64,000 bases of DNA from Nocardioides caldifontis (GCF_008087345.1 NZ_ML701735.1:310001-374000); one strand, 5' to 3'; positions 30,087-38,697 are shown, counted from the first letter of the stretch. Made by a program: numbers and translations. The notes: generated by a model not told the origin, from the sequence alone.

Positions 30087-32267
30087 TCAGTACCTCACGA
30101 TCTCGGCGAGCTCGGCGACGACCTCGTCCTTCTGGGCGATCGCCGCCCGCTCGAGCACCTTGCTGATGCTCGGCGACGCCTCCCCGCCGGTGACCCGGCG
30201 GACCGGTGCGTCGAGCAGGTCGAAGAACCGGCGGTGGATCTCGTCGGCCAGCCACCCGCCGTAAGACGTGCCCACCGCGCCCTGCTCGGCGATCAGCACC
30301 TGGTTGGTCTTCGTGAGCGACTCCTCGATCAGCTCCCAGTCGATGCTCGCGCGGTCGAGCCACCGCAGGTCGATCACCTCGGCGTCGACCTGGCCGAACT
30401 CCTCGACGGCCTCGAGCACGAACGGCACCATCCCGAGGTAGGTCAGGACAGTGACGTCGGCGCCTGGGCGGCGCACCACGGCCTTGCCGACCGGCAGGAC
30501 GTAGTCGAGGTCGTCGACCGGACCGGGGCCCGTCGAGCCGTAGAGGTCCACGTGCTCGAGCACGACGACGGGGTCCTGGCAGAGCAGCGCGGCGTTCATC
30601 AGCCCGACGTAGTCGTAGGGCGTCGACGGCGCGACGATCCGCCAGCCCGGGTTGGTGGCGAAGATCCCGGCGGGGTCCATCGAGTGCTGCGAGCCGTAAC
30701 CGGTGCCCATCGCGACCTTGCTGCGCAGCACGAGGGGTACGCCGGACCCGCCGCCGTACATGTGCCGGGCCTTGCCGATCTGGTTGAACAGCTGGTCGGC
30801 GGCGACCCACATGAAGTCGGCGTACATGAACTCGACGACGGGGGTGTACCTGCCGTCGAGCGCGATGCCGCAGGCGAGGCCGGTGAAGGCGTTCTCGCTG
30901 ATCGGCGTGCCGAGCACCCGGCCGGGGAACCGCTCCGGGAGGCCGCGGGTGGCGCCGTTGGTGCCGCCGTTGAGCCGGTGCACGTCCTCCCCCATGACGA
31001 CGACGCCAGGATCGGTCTCCATCCGGCGGCCCATGACGGCGGCCACCGCCTCGATGAACTTCGTCTCCTGCACGGGGACCGCGAAGCCGCTCGGCTGGAC
31101 CACGCGCGCCGAGGCGAGCTCGGAGAGGTCACCTCGTACGCCGACGTCCACCCAGCTCGGGTCCGGCCACTCGTCGGGCTTGATCCGGCGTTGCCCGGGC
31201 TTGCCGCCGGGCAGCGGCTCGACGAGCTGGCTGCCGATCTCCTCCATGGCGGCCTTGGCCGTGGCGAGTGCCTGGTCGGTCTCCTCGGTGGTCATGATCC
31301 CGCGCCGCTGGAGGTGGGCGGCGGTCTGGGTGAGCGGGTCACGCGCGCGCCACGCCCGCTCCTCCTCCTTGTCGCGGTAGCCGAACGCGCTGCCGGCGAA
31401 GGCGCCGTTCTGGTGGAAGAACCGGTAGGTGTCGACCTCGACCACCGTCGGGCCGCGCCCCCGGCGCATGTGTTCGACGGCCTCGTTCATCGCGAGGTGG
31501 ACCGCGAGCGGGTCCATGCCGTCCACCTTCCAGCTCGCGATTCCGAATCCGATCCCCCGGGCCGACAGCCGCGGCTCGCCGGTCGCCTCGTGGACCGAGG
31601 TGGAGACGGCGTACTGGTTGTTCTCGATGAAGAAGCAGACCGGCAGCGACCAGGCCGCGGCCAGGTTCATCGTCTCGAGCGTGGAGCCGATGTTGACCGC
31701 GCCGTCGCCGAAGTAGGTGACCGAGACGGCGTCACCGCCCGAGAACCGGTGCGACCACGCGAAGCCGGCGGCCTGCGGGACACCGCCGCCGACGATGGCG
31801 TTGGTGCCCATCGCGCCGGCGTCCTTCCACTGCAGGTGCATCGAGCCGCCGCGGCCGTGGCTCCAACCTCGGTCGAGGCCGCAGATCTCGGCGAGCGTGC
31901 GGAGGAGCACCTCACGCACCTGCTCCGACGGCTGCTCGAGCGGGTCGAGCCCCTTCGGCTCGACGTGGTGCAGCGCCTTGGCGAGGAACTGGTGGTGACC
32001 ACGGTGCGAGCCGTTGACAGTGTCCCTGCTCGTCAGGGAGAGGACGGAGCCGACCGCACCGCCCTCCTGGCCGATGCTCGAGTGGGCGGGCCCGTGGATG
32101 AGCCCGTTGGTGGCCAGGTCGAGCACGTGCTGCTCGAAGGCGCGGATCCAGACCAGCTGCGCGTAGATCGCCCGCAGCAGGTGGGGGTCGGCGGCGTCCC
32201 AGTCGGCCTCGGTCGCCACGACCTCGACCCAGGGCGGCGAGGGCTCGAGCGGGTGGTGCTCAGGCAT
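30087..32267 (-). CDS. Fused alpha-beta E1 component, thiamine-diphosphate 2-oxoacid dehydrogenase
   Basis: A 726-aa protein joining E1-alpha (about 10-345) and E1-beta (about 395-726). The alpha half has the thiamine-diphosphate motif GDGAVNIGSTLETMNLA ending in ENN and the segment SHRGHHQFLAKA. The beta half has VVVMGEDVHRLNGGT, PISENAFTGLACG and FMYADFMWVAADQ. The sequence looks closest to acetoin/branched 2-oxoacid dehydrogenase E1 rather than pyruvate AceE. The ATG at 32267 has AAGGAGA upstream. It heads the leftward operon E1-E2-amidohydrolase and is divergent from the molybdenum hydroxylase operon, with shared operators in between. Confidence 0.92.
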   Translation of the reverse strand: MPEHHPLEPSPPWVEVVATEADWDAADPHLLRAIYAQLVWIRAFEQHVLDLATNGLIHGPAHSSIGQEGGAVGSVLSLTSRDTVNGSHRGHHQFLAKALHHVEPKGLDPLEQPSEQVREVLLRTLAEICGLDRGWSHGRGGSMHLQWKDAGAMGTNAIVGGGVPQAAGFAWSHRFSGGDAVSVTYFGDGAVNIGSTLETMNLAAAWSLPVCFFIENNQYAVSTSVHEATGEPRLSARGIGFGIASWKVDGMDPLAVHLAMNEAVEHMRRGRGPTVVEVDTYRFFHQNGAFAGSAFGYRDKEEERAWRARDPLTQTAAHLQRRGIMTTEETDQALATAKAAMEEIGSQLVEPLPGGKPGQRRIKPDEWPDPSWVDVGVRGDLSELASARVVQPSGFAVPVQETKFIEAVAAVMGRRMETDPGVVVMGEDVHRLNGGTNGATRGLPERFPGRVLGTPISENAFTGLACGIALDGRYTPVVEFMYADFMWVAADQLFNQIGKARHMYGGGSGVPLVLRSKVAMGTGYGSQHSMDPAGIFATNPGWRIVAPSTPYDYVGLMNAALLCQDPVVVLEHVDLYGSTGPGPVDDLDYVLPVGKAVVRRPGADVTVLTYLGMVPFVLEAVEEFGQVDAEVIDLRWLDRASIDWELIEESLTKTNQVLIAEQGAVGTSYGGWLADEIHRRFFDLLDAPVRRVTGGEASPSISKVLERAAIAQKDEVVAELAEIVRY

Positions 32268-32304
32268 GGGCGTGTCTCCTTCGCTCCGCAGCACCTTGGC
32301 ACAT

Positions 32305-32332
32305 CATTGGATCCAAAATCCAGCCTCCAATG
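32305..32332. promoter_or_regulatory. Inverted repeats between the divergent operons (site A)
   Basis: CATTGGA (32305-32311) and TCCAATG (32326-32332) form a perfect 7-bp inverted repeat with a 14-bp spacer. Inside it lies the 10-bp palindrome TTGGATCCAA (32307-32316). The site sits 40 bp upstream of the E1 ATG and 75 bp upstream of the VOC ATG. It is a probable binding site for the GntR regulator of this locus. Confidence 0.55.
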
Positions 32333-32382
32333 TGGTGGACGTCATACGGGTGAGCGTGCTTTGCTGCTGCTCTGATCACTGA

Positions 32383-32392
32383 TCGGATCCGA
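32383..32392. promoter_or_regulatory. Palindrome TCGGATCCGA (site B)
   Basis: This perfect 10-bp palindrome 15 bp upstream of the VOC gene shares the core GGATCC and outer T/A with site A (TTGGATCCAA). The two similar sites suggest one dimeric regulator, most simply the GntR protein at 32915, acting on both divergent operons. Confidence 0.5.
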
Positions 32393-32406
32393 AAGGGGTC
32401 GCGTCG

Positions 32407-32922
32407 ATGCCGATGCCCGGGATGCGCCGGATGGACCACGTCGGCTTCACCGTGCCGGACCTCGACCAGGCGCACCGGTTCCTCGTCGACGTCCTGGGGT
32501 GCGAGTACCTCTACTCGCTCGGCCCGTTCCGCCACGACGACGACTGGATGGCGACCCATCTCAACGTGCATCCCCGGGCGGAGATGGTCGAGAACCGCTG
32601 GTTCCGGTGTGGCGACCAGGTCTACTTCGAGGTCTTCCACTACGAGTCCCCGGACCAGCGGGACGCCATCCCCCGCAACAGCGACATCGGCGGCCACCAC
32701 GTCGCGCTCTACGTCGACGACATCGACGCGGCGGTGCGCCACCTCGAGGGCGAGGGCGTCCAGGTGCTGGAAGGGCCGACCGCGAGCAAGGGGCCGGCCG
32801 AAGGGAACCGCTGGGTCTACTTCCTCAGCCCCTGGGGGATGCAGTTCGAGCTGGTTTCTTATCCGGGTGGCAAGAAATGGCACAACGAGCACCCGCGCGG
32901 GGCGGACGGCAGCCGTGGCTGA
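32407..32922 (+). CDS. VOC-superfamily (glyoxalase/dioxygenase-like) protein
   Basis: A 171-aa protein with two beta-alpha-beta-beta-beta modules of the vicinal oxygen chelate fold. Possible metal ligands are H11 region in MDHVGFTV, the His in GGHHVALYV and the Glu in MQFELVSY, which is the usual H-H-E layout. It may be an isomerase, a ring-cleaving enzyme or a lactoylglutathione lyase-like protein; the sequence does not decide. It is the first gene of an eight-gene operon, so it probably acts in the same pathway as the molybdenum hydroxylase. Its stop overlaps the start of the GntR gene by 8 bp. Confidence 0.85.
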   Translation: MPMPGMRRMDHVGFTVPDLDQAHRFLVDVLGCEYLYSLGPFRHDDDWMATHLNVHPRAEMVENRWFRCGDQVYFEVFHYESPDQRDAIPRNSDIGGHHVALYVDDIDAAVRHLEGEGVQVLEGPTASKGPAEGNRWVYFLSPWGMQFELVSYPGGKKWHNEHPRGADGSRG

Positions 32923-33556
32923 CGTCGGCAGCAGCCGCGTCGCGGCGTACCTCCGCGAGGCGATCCTCGGCGGCGACCTCCGCCCGGGCGACCGGATCCG
33001 GCAGGAGGAGGTCGCCGCGCGCCTCGGCGCCAGCCGCCTCCCCGTGCGCGAGGCGCTGCGGATGCTCGAGGCCGAGGGGCTCACGGAGCACCTGCCGCAC
33101 AAGGGCGCACGCGTGCCGCGGCTCAGCCACCACGAGGTCGACGTCGTCTACCGCATGCGCGAGCGGCTCGAGCCGCTCGCCCTGGTCGAGAGCCTCCCCC
33201 GGCTCGACACCGCCGACCACGAGCGGCTGGAAGAGGTGCAGCGCCGGATCGAGGAGAACGACGACCTCGAGAAGTTCCTCGACCTCGACCGCGAGTTCCA
33301 CATGCTCACCTACAGCGGCTGCGCGATCGACCTGCTCAACCAGAACATCACCCGGCTCTGGAACTCCACGCAGCACTACCGCCGCGCGTACGTCGCGCTC
33401 GGCGGGCGCAACCGGATGTGGGTCGTCAACGCCGAGCACCGGCTGATCCTGGACGCCGTGGTGCGGCGCGACGCCACCGACGCCGAGCGCTACCTCGAGG
33501 GGCACATCCGGCGCACCCGCATCGAGCTGTCGCACCACCCGGAGGTCTTCGACTGA
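32915..33556 (+). CDS. GntR-family (FCD) transcriptional regulator
   Basis: A 213-aa regulator. The winged helix-turn-helix at the N-terminus has GDLRPGDRIRQEEVAARLG and SRLPVREALRMLEAEGL, and the C-terminal FCD all-helical ligand domain (about 80-205) has the metal/ligand residues DLDREFHM and NAEHRLI. FCD regulators usually repress and respond to organic acids. The GTG at 32915 overlaps the VOC gene by 8 bp. Being second in the operon it governs, it is likely autoregulated through the palindromes at 32305-32392. Confidence 0.92.
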   Translation: MADVGSSRVAAYLREAILGGDLRPGDRIRQEEVAARLGASRLPVREALRMLEAEGLTEHLPHKGARVPRLSHHEVDVVYRMRERLEPLALVESLPRLDTADHERLEEVQRRIEENDDLEKFLDLDREFHMLTYSGCAIDLLNQNITRLWNSTQHYRRAYVALGGRNRMWVVNAEHRLILDAVVRRDATDAERYLEGHIRRTRIELSHHPEVFD

Positions 33557-34008
33557 TGGAGCTCATGGTCAACGGCTCCCCCGTCGCGCTGACCAGCGAC
33601 CGGGACACGCCCCTGCTCACCGCCCTGCGCGACGAGCTCGGGCTCACCGGCACGAGGTTCGGCTGCGGCCAGGGCCTCTGCGGCGCTTGCTTCGTCGATG
33701 TCGACGGAACCGTGGTGCCCGCCTGCCAGACGCCGGTGTGGCAGGTGGAGGGCGCGTCCGTCACGACGGTCGAGGGGCTGTCGCGGGACGGCGAGCCGCA
33801 CCCGGTCCAGCAGGCGGTCCTCGACCGGCAGGCCGCGCAGTGCGGCTTCTGCATCTCCGGGGTCCTGGTCCGGGCGGCCGCCCTGCTCCGCGACGAGCCG
33901 GACGCCGACGCAGACCGGGTGGCCGAGGCGCTGGACCGCAACCTCTGCCGGTGCGGCACCCACCGGCGCATCGTCGAGGCCGTGCTGACCGCCCGGGAGC
34001 ACGCGTGA
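33556..34008 (+). CDS. 2Fe-2S subunit of a molybdenum hydroxylase
   Basis: A 150-aa small subunit. The N-terminal plant-type ferredoxin cluster has CGQGLCGACFV with the fourth cysteine in VPACQT. The C-terminal all-helical cluster has CGFC and CRCG (QCGFCISGVL, NLCRCGTHRR). This matches IorA/nicotinate-dehydrogenase small subunits, which pass electrons from the molybdopterin to an external acceptor. The ATG at 33556 overlaps the GntR stop (TGATG), and its own stop overlaps the large-subunit start by 4 bp, so the subunits are made together. Confidence 0.94.
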   Translation: MELMVNGSPVALTSDRDTPLLTALRDELGLTGTRFGCGQGLCGACFVDVDGTVVPACQTPVWQVEGASVTTVEGLSRDGEPHPVQQAVLDRQAAQCGFCISGVLVRAAALLRDEPDADADRVAEALDRNLCRCGTHRRIVEAVLTAREHA

Positions 34009-36008
34009 CCGAGCTGCCCGCCCACGTCGTCACCAACCCGCGGCTCGGCACGTGGGTCACCGTCGCCGACGGTCTCGTGGAGGTGCACGTCGGCAAGGTG
34101 GAGCTGGGCCAGGGCATCCTCACCGCGCTCGCCCAGATCGCCGCCGACGCGCTCGCCCTGCCGGTCGAGCGGCTGCGCGTGGTGCCGGCGCACACGGTCC
34201 ACGGCCCCGACCAGGGCTCGACGTCGGGGAGCCTCTCGGTGTTCCAAGCCGGGCCGGCCCTGCGCCACGTGGGTGCGGTCGTCCGTGCGCTCGCGGACCC
34301 CTCGTCCCCCGGGTACGTCGACCGCGTCGGCGCCCTCGACCCCGACACCGACCTCACCACGGCGCCGACCGCGGGTGACGTCCCCGCCGCTGCGGTGGGG
34401 CGGAGCGAGCCGCGGCTCGACCTGCCCGACAAGGTGCTCGGCCGCCCCCGCTACCTCTCGGACCTGCGTCCCGAGGGGCTCCTGCACGGTCGCGTGCTGC
34501 GCCCGCCGTCGCCCGCGGCGCGGCTGCGCTCGCTCGACCCCGACTGGAAGGCGACCGGCGTCGAGCTGGTGCGCGACGGCTCGTTCCTCGGCGTCGTGGG
34601 TGAGCGGGAGGTCGACGTCGACCGCGCGCTCGAGCAGCTCGCCCGCGACGCCCTGTGGGACGAGGAGGACACGCTCCCCGACGAGACGGCGGTGGCCGAG
34701 TGGCTGCGGGCGGGGCCGCACGAGACCATCGAGGTGCTGGACGAGGAACCTCCCGAGGGCGCGCTGTCGGCGTCGTACTCCAAGCCCCTGCTGGTGCACG
34801 CGTCGATCGCCCCGAGCGCCGCGCTCGCGCGGTGGGAGGGTGACCGGCTCCTCGTGCAGACCCACAGCCAAGGGATCCACCAGCTTCGCGCGGCGATCGC
34901 CGGGGCGCTCGACCTCGACCCGACGACCGTCGTGGTGGAGCACGTCGAGAACGCCGGCTGCTACGGCCACAACGCCGCCGACGACGCCGCCTTCGACGCG
35001 GTGCTGCTGGCCCGCGCGGTGCCAGGACGCCCGGTGCTGCTGCGGTGGACGCGTGCCGACGAGCTCTCGTGGGCGCCGCTCTCCCCCGCCATGACGGCGA
35101 CGGTCTCGGCCTCGATCCGGGACGGCCGCATCTCCGGCTGGTCCTACGAAGTCTGGAGCACCGGCCACACCTCGCGCCCCGGCTCGCGAGCCACCCCGAG
35201 CCTGCTCGCCGGGGCCCATCTCGCGACCCCGGTCCCGCTGCCGCAGCCGACCGACCCGCCGCCCGCGCGTGGCGGTGGCACCACCCGCAACGCCGTGCCC
35301 GGCTACGACGTGGGTCCCCGCAGGGTCGTCGGCCACCGGCGCGTGGACAGCCCGTTCCGCACCTCGGCGATGCGGGCCCTGGGCGCGTACTTCAACGTGT
35401 TCGCCGTCGAGAGCTTCATGGACGAGCTGGCGCTGGCGGCGGGCGCCGACCCGGTGGAGCTCCGGCTGGCGCACCTGTCGGACCCACGGGCGGCGCACGT
35501 CGTCGCCGAGGCGGCGCGGCTCTCCGGCTGGTCCGAGCCGGTGCCGGACGAGGTCGGCCGCGGCCTCGGCTACGCGCGGTACAAGGACAAGGGCGCCTAC
35601 TGCGCCGTCGTCGCCGAGGTCGCGGTCACCTCGTCGGTCGACGTCCGCCGGCTGACCGTCGTCGCCGACGTCGGCGTCGTGGTCAACCCCGACGGGGCCC
35701 GCAACCAGCTGGAGGGCGGCGCGACGCAGGCGGTCAGCTGGACGACGAAGGAGCGCGTCCGCTTCGACCGGCGCCGGATCACCTCGACGGACTGGGAGCA
35801 GTATCCCCTGCTCACCTTCAGCGAGGCGCCCCAGGTCGAGGTGCACCTGGTCGACTCGTCGGCGACGTCCGTCGGTGCGGGCGAGGCCGCCCAGGGACCG
35901 ACCGCCGCCGCCGTAGCCAATGCGGTGCACCGGGCGCTCGGCGTCCGGGTGCGCGACCTGCCCCTCGACGCCGCGTCGGTCGTCAGGGCCATCGAGCAGT
36001 CCGAGTGA
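34005..36008 (+). CDS. Molybdopterin-binding large subunit of a molybdenum hydroxylase (IorB/nicotinate dehydrogenase-like)
   Basis: A 667-aa catalytic subunit. It begins directly with the molybdopterin-contacting segment KVELGQGILTALAQIAADAL and has an internal domain ALGRPRYLSD-like (LDLPDKVLGRPRYLSDL). It ends with GAGEAAQGPTAAAVANA, which holds the expected catalytic Glu. This order is that of two-subunit isoquinoline 1-oxidoreductase/nicotinate dehydrogenase rather than three-subunit xanthine dehydrogenase, and no FAD subunit gene is nearby. The reaction would hydroxylate a carbon next to nitrogen in a heteroaromatic ring, or an aldehyde. GTG at 34005 is used. Confidence 0.9.
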   Translation: MTELPAHVVTNPRLGTWVTVADGLVEVHVGKVELGQGILTALAQIAADALALPVERLRVVPAHTVHGPDQGSTSGSLSVFQAGPALRHVGAVVRALADPSSPGYVDRVGALDPDTDLTTAPTAGDVPAAAVGRSEPRLDLPDKVLGRPRYLSDLRPEGLLHGRVLRPPSPAARLRSLDPDWKATGVELVRDGSFLGVVGEREVDVDRALEQLARDALWDEEDTLPDETAVAEWLRAGPHETIEVLDEEPPEGALSASYSKPLLVHASIAPSAALARWEGDRLLVQTHSQGIHQLRAAIAGALDLDPTTVVVEHVENAGCYGHNAADDAAFDAVLLARAVPGRPVLLRWTRADELSWAPLSPAMTATVSASIRDGRISGWSYEVWSTGHTSRPGSRATPSLLAGAHLATPVPLPQPTDPPPARGGGTTRNAVPGYDVGPRRVVGHRRVDSPFRTSAMRALGAYFNVFAVESFMDELALAAGADPVELRLAHLSDPRAAHVVAEAARLSGWSEPVPDEVGRGLGYARYKDKGAYCAVVAEVAVTSSVDVRRLTVVADVGVVVNPDGARNQLEGGATQAVSWTTKERVRFDRRRITSTDWEQYPLLTFSEAPQVEVHLVDSSATSVGAGEAAQGPTAAAVANAVHRALGVRVRDLPLDAASVVRAIEQSE

Positions 36009-36027
36009 ACCCTCAGGAGGAGTCACC

Positions 36028-36654
36028 ATGAGCAAGCCCCGTATCTCCTACGTCCCGTTCGAGGAGATGGACGAACAGATGCAGGCGGAGATGCGCCGCG
36101 CTGCGCGCGAGGGCACGCCGCGACCGGAGAGCAACGCCGTGCGGGCGCACGTGCCCGCAGCCTTCTGGGCGTTCGCCAAGCCGTGGGAGGAGATGTTCCG
36201 CAACGGCGTCTGCGACCACGCGATCAAGGAGCTGTGCCGGGTCTACATCTCACGCACCGTGAAGTGCGAGTTCTGCGGCAACCAGCGCTCGGAGAAGGGC
36301 CGGGGCGAAGGGCTCGTCGAGGGGCAGTACGACGAGCTGCTGAACTTCGAGAGCTCGGACAAGTTCGACGAGCGCCAGAAGGCCGCCCTCGCCTACGCCC
36401 AGGCGATCGCGTGGAACGAGGAGGACCGCGACGGGCTCTGGAGCCGGCTGCACGCCCACTTCAGCGAGGACGAGCTCGTCGAGCTCGGGTGCGTCATCGC
36501 GCTCACCTTCGGGCAGCAGAGCTGGATCCGGCTGCTGGACATCGACCACCACCAGTACATGGCGGGCACCGCCGCCTCCATGGCGCCGGGGTTCGAGGAC
36601 GCCGAGGCGCTCGCCACGTCCAAGGCCCGCGAGGACTACTGGGCGGCCCGGTGA
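36028..36654 (+). CDS. AhpD/carboxymuconolactone decarboxylase-like protein
   Basis: A 208-aa alpha-helical protein of the AhpD-like fold. A CxxC motif occurs in KCEFCGNQR, in the place where AhpD and carboxymuconolactone decarboxylase-family proteins keep their redox pair. The usual following His is replaced. A second conserved region is YAQAIAWN. The ATG at 36028 is preceded by a strong AGGAGG. It lies between the molybdenum hydroxylase large subunit and the dehydrogenase gene. The role is unclear: peroxide/disulfide chemistry or an accessory step in the pathway. Confidence 0.82.
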   Translation: MSKPRISYVPFEEMDEQMQAEMRRAAREGTPRPESNAVRAHVPAAFWAFAKPWEEMFRNGVCDHAIKELCRVYISRTVKCEFCGNQRSEKGRGEGLVEGQYDELLNFESSDKFDERQKAALAYAQAIAWNEEDRDGLWSRLHAHFSEDELVELGCVIALTFGQQSWIRLLDIDHHQYMAGTAASMAPGFEDAEALATSKAREDYWAAR

Positions 36655-37550
36655 GCGACCTCCGCGCGATCGAGCGGGTCGGGTTCGTGGGGCTCGGCGC
36701 GATGGGCAGCGGGATCGCGCGTCGGATAATGGACGCCGGCCACACCGTCGTCGGGTGGAACCGCACCAAGGGCAAGGCCCAGGAGCTGCTCGACGCCGGC
36801 ATGGGGTGGGCGGACACGCCGCGCGAGGTCGCCGAGCAGTGCGACGTGGTCCTCACGATGCTGACGAACACCGCGGCGATCGAGGCCAACGCCCACGGTC
36901 CCGACGGGCTTCTCGCTGGACTGCGCCCGGGGACCGTCTGGTCCGACCTGAGCACCATCGCGCCCGACGCCAGCGTCGCCCTCGCCGAGGAGGTCGCGAA
37001 GACCGGCGCCTTCTACCTCGACACCCCGGTGTCGGGGAGCCCGGCGACGCTGGCCGCCGGCCAGATGTCGGTGATGGTGGGCGGCGACCGGGCGGCGTAC
37101 GACCACGTGGAGGAGCTGCTGCACGCGATCGGACCGAAGGTGACCTACATCGGCACCAACGGCCACGCGATCCTCACCAAGGTCGCCATCAACCTCACGC
37201 TGGTCGTGTCCGTCACCGCGTTCGCGGAGGCGGTCGCGCTGGTGGAGAAGGCCGGCGTCGACCGCGCCGCGGTCGTCGACGCGGCGTTGAAGAGCGTGGT
37301 GGCCTCGCCGGTGATCGGTTACCGCGCGCCCTTGCTCGTCGAGGACGACACGGTGTACGCCGACGTCGAGCTGCAGCAGAAGGACCTCGTCCTCGCCCAG
37401 GAGCTGGGGCGGCGGCTCGGAGCGATGGTGCCGACGTGCTCGGCGGCGAGCGAGATGCTCAGCGCGGCGCGCAGCAGCGAGCTGGCCGACCGCGACTTCC
37501 TGATCAGCGTGTCCGACGTGTACCGACGAGCAGCAGGAGTGGTCCGATGA
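36651..37550 (+). CDS. Beta-hydroxyacid dehydrogenase (3-hydroxyisobutyrate dehydrogenase family)
   Basis: A 299-aa NAD(P)-dependent dehydrogenase. The Rossmann start is VGFVGLGAMGSGIA with a basic follow-on (WNRTKGKA) that suggests NADP, the substrate-binding segment is DTPVSGSPATLAAGQMSVMVGG, and the catalytic Lys is in TKVAINLT. The family also includes tartronate semialdehyde reductase and 2-(hydroxymethyl)glutarate dehydrogenase. The GTG at 36651 overlaps the previous stop (GTGA) and its stop overlaps the cupin start. A second, different member of this family lies at 61433-62389. Confidence 0.92.
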   Translation: MSDLRAIERVGFVGLGAMGSGIARRIMDAGHTVVGWNRTKGKAQELLDAGMGWADTPREVAEQCDVVLTMLTNTAAIEANAHGPDGLLAGLRPGTVWSDLSTIAPDASVALAEEVAKTGAFYLDTPVSGSPATLAAGQMSVMVGGDRAAYDHVEELLHAIGPKVTYIGTNGHAILTKVAINLTLVVSVTAFAEAVALVEKAGVDRAAVVDAALKSVVASPVIGYRAPLLVEDDTVYADVELQQKDLVLAQELGRRLGAMVPTCSAASEMLSAARSSELADRDFLISVSDVYRRAAGVVR

Positions 37551-37978
37551 CCGACGCCATGCCCCCGTTCCGCACCACGGTCGACGAGGTCCCCCTCGAG
37601 CAGGACCTCCGCGAGGACGAGGGCTGGGTGGGCATGCAGGTGCAGTACCTCATCAACTCCGAGCGCGGCGGCTCGGACGCGCTGACGGTCGGCCGCACGG
37701 TGCTGCCGCCCGGCGCCCGCCACGACCGGCACCTGCACACCGACGCCGACGAGTTCCTCGTCGTGATGTCGGGACGCGGCGAGATCCACACCAACACCGG
37801 ACGCGAGCCGTCGCAGGCCGGCGACGTCATCTTCACGCCGCGCGGCAACTACCACGGCTTCGTCAACACCGGTGACGAGGACGTGCTCCTCATCTGGGGC
37901 TGGAGCGGCGCCGGCTCGCTGAAGGCCGCCGGCTACGGGCTCCCGGGGCCCGACGAGACGTTCGACGACCCCGAATGA
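37547..37978 (+). CDS. Cupin-domain protein
   Basis: A 143-aa single cupin. The metal motif one reads PPGARHDRHLHTDADEFLVV, with H-x-H and the later Glu, and motif two is PRGNYHGFVNT with the last His. It is therefore probably metal-binding. Cupins in such operons may be dioxygenases, isomerases or storage/sensor proteins. The ATG at 37547 and stop at 37978 overlap both neighbours by 4 bp, so it belongs to the operon and not to a separate unit. Confidence 0.88.
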   Translation: MTDAMPPFRTTVDEVPLEQDLREDEGWVGMQVQYLINSERGGSDALTVGRTVLPPGARHDRHLHTDADEFLVVMSGRGEIHTNTGREPSQAGDVIFTPRGNYHGFVNTGDEDVLLIWGWSGAGSLKAAGYGLPGPDETFDDPE

Positions 37979-38670
37979 GCGACGTCGACCCGCGCATCGT
38001 CCGCGGCACCGAGCGGCTGCTCGAGGTCCAGTGCGACGCGGTGGACAAGGGCGCCGAGCGGCTGGGGTGGAAGGCCGGCTTCGGCGCGCCGTCGTCGCTC
38101 GCGTCGCTCGGCACCGACCGCCCGCTGGTCGGGTTCCTCACCCGTGACCGGCTGCTGCCCGACGGCGGCTCCGTCGACGTCTCGGGCTGGAAGAGGCCGG
38201 TGCTCGAGGCCGAGGTCGCCGCGCACATGGGGGCCGACCTCGGCGCCGGGGCGACGGCTGCCGAGGCGCTGGCCGCCGTCGGCGGCTGGTCGGTCGCCAT
38301 CGAGCTCGCCGACGTGGACCGCGCGCCCGACGACGTCGAGGAGATCGTGGCGGGGAACATCTTCCACCGCCACGTCCTGCTGGGTCCCGTGGTCGGGCAG
38401 CGTCCCGAGCCGCTGGTGTTCGTCGTGACCAGCGACGGGGTCGAGGTGGCGCGGACCGCCGAGCCCGAGGAGATCACGGGCGAGCTGGGCTCGGTGCTCG
38501 CGTCGATGGCGGACACCCTCGCAGCGTGCGGGGCCGGGCTGCGCGCGGGCGACGTCGTCATCACCGGCTCGGTCGTCCCCCCGATCCCGCTGGACGGCGA
38601 GGCGAGCTGGCTCGTCGACGCCGAGGGGCTGGGCCGGATCGGCGTGAGGGTCGGCGCCGGGGTCGGCTGA
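37975..38670 (+). CDS. 2-oxopent-4-enoate hydratase/fumarylacetoacetate hydrolase-like protein
   Basis: A 231-aa protein similar to the MhpD/4-oxalocrotonate decarboxylase group. It has GWKAGFG and the metal-ligand glutamates in VLEAEVAAHMG, followed by the GNIFHRHVLLG loop. Typical functions are hydration of a 2-hydroxypenta-2,4-dienoate or decarboxylation of an oxalocrotonate, both late steps of aromatic ring cleavage. It closes the operon that starts at 32407. The ATG at 37975 overlaps the cupin stop (ATGA). A 63-bp gap with a promoter for the TetR gene follows. Confidence 0.85.
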   Translation: MSDVDPRIVRGTERLLEVQCDAVDKGAERLGWKAGFGAPSSLASLGTDRPLVGFLTRDRLLPDGGSVDVSGWKRPVLEAEVAAHMGADLGAGATAAEALAAVGGWSVAIELADVDRAPDDVEEIVAGNIFHRHVLLGPVVGQRPEPLVFVVTSDGVEVARTAEPEEITGELGSVLASMADTLAACGAGLRAGDVVITGSVVPPIPLDGEASWLVDAEGLGRIGVRVGAGVG

Positions 38671-38697
38671 GCGCTCTAGACGAGGCGCCGCGGCCCC

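Noticed and set aside
29412-32375. 987-codon plus-strand frame opposite the E1 and E2 genes
   Set aside because: Its composition is that of a complementary frame; both E1 and E2 are unmistakable on the other strand.
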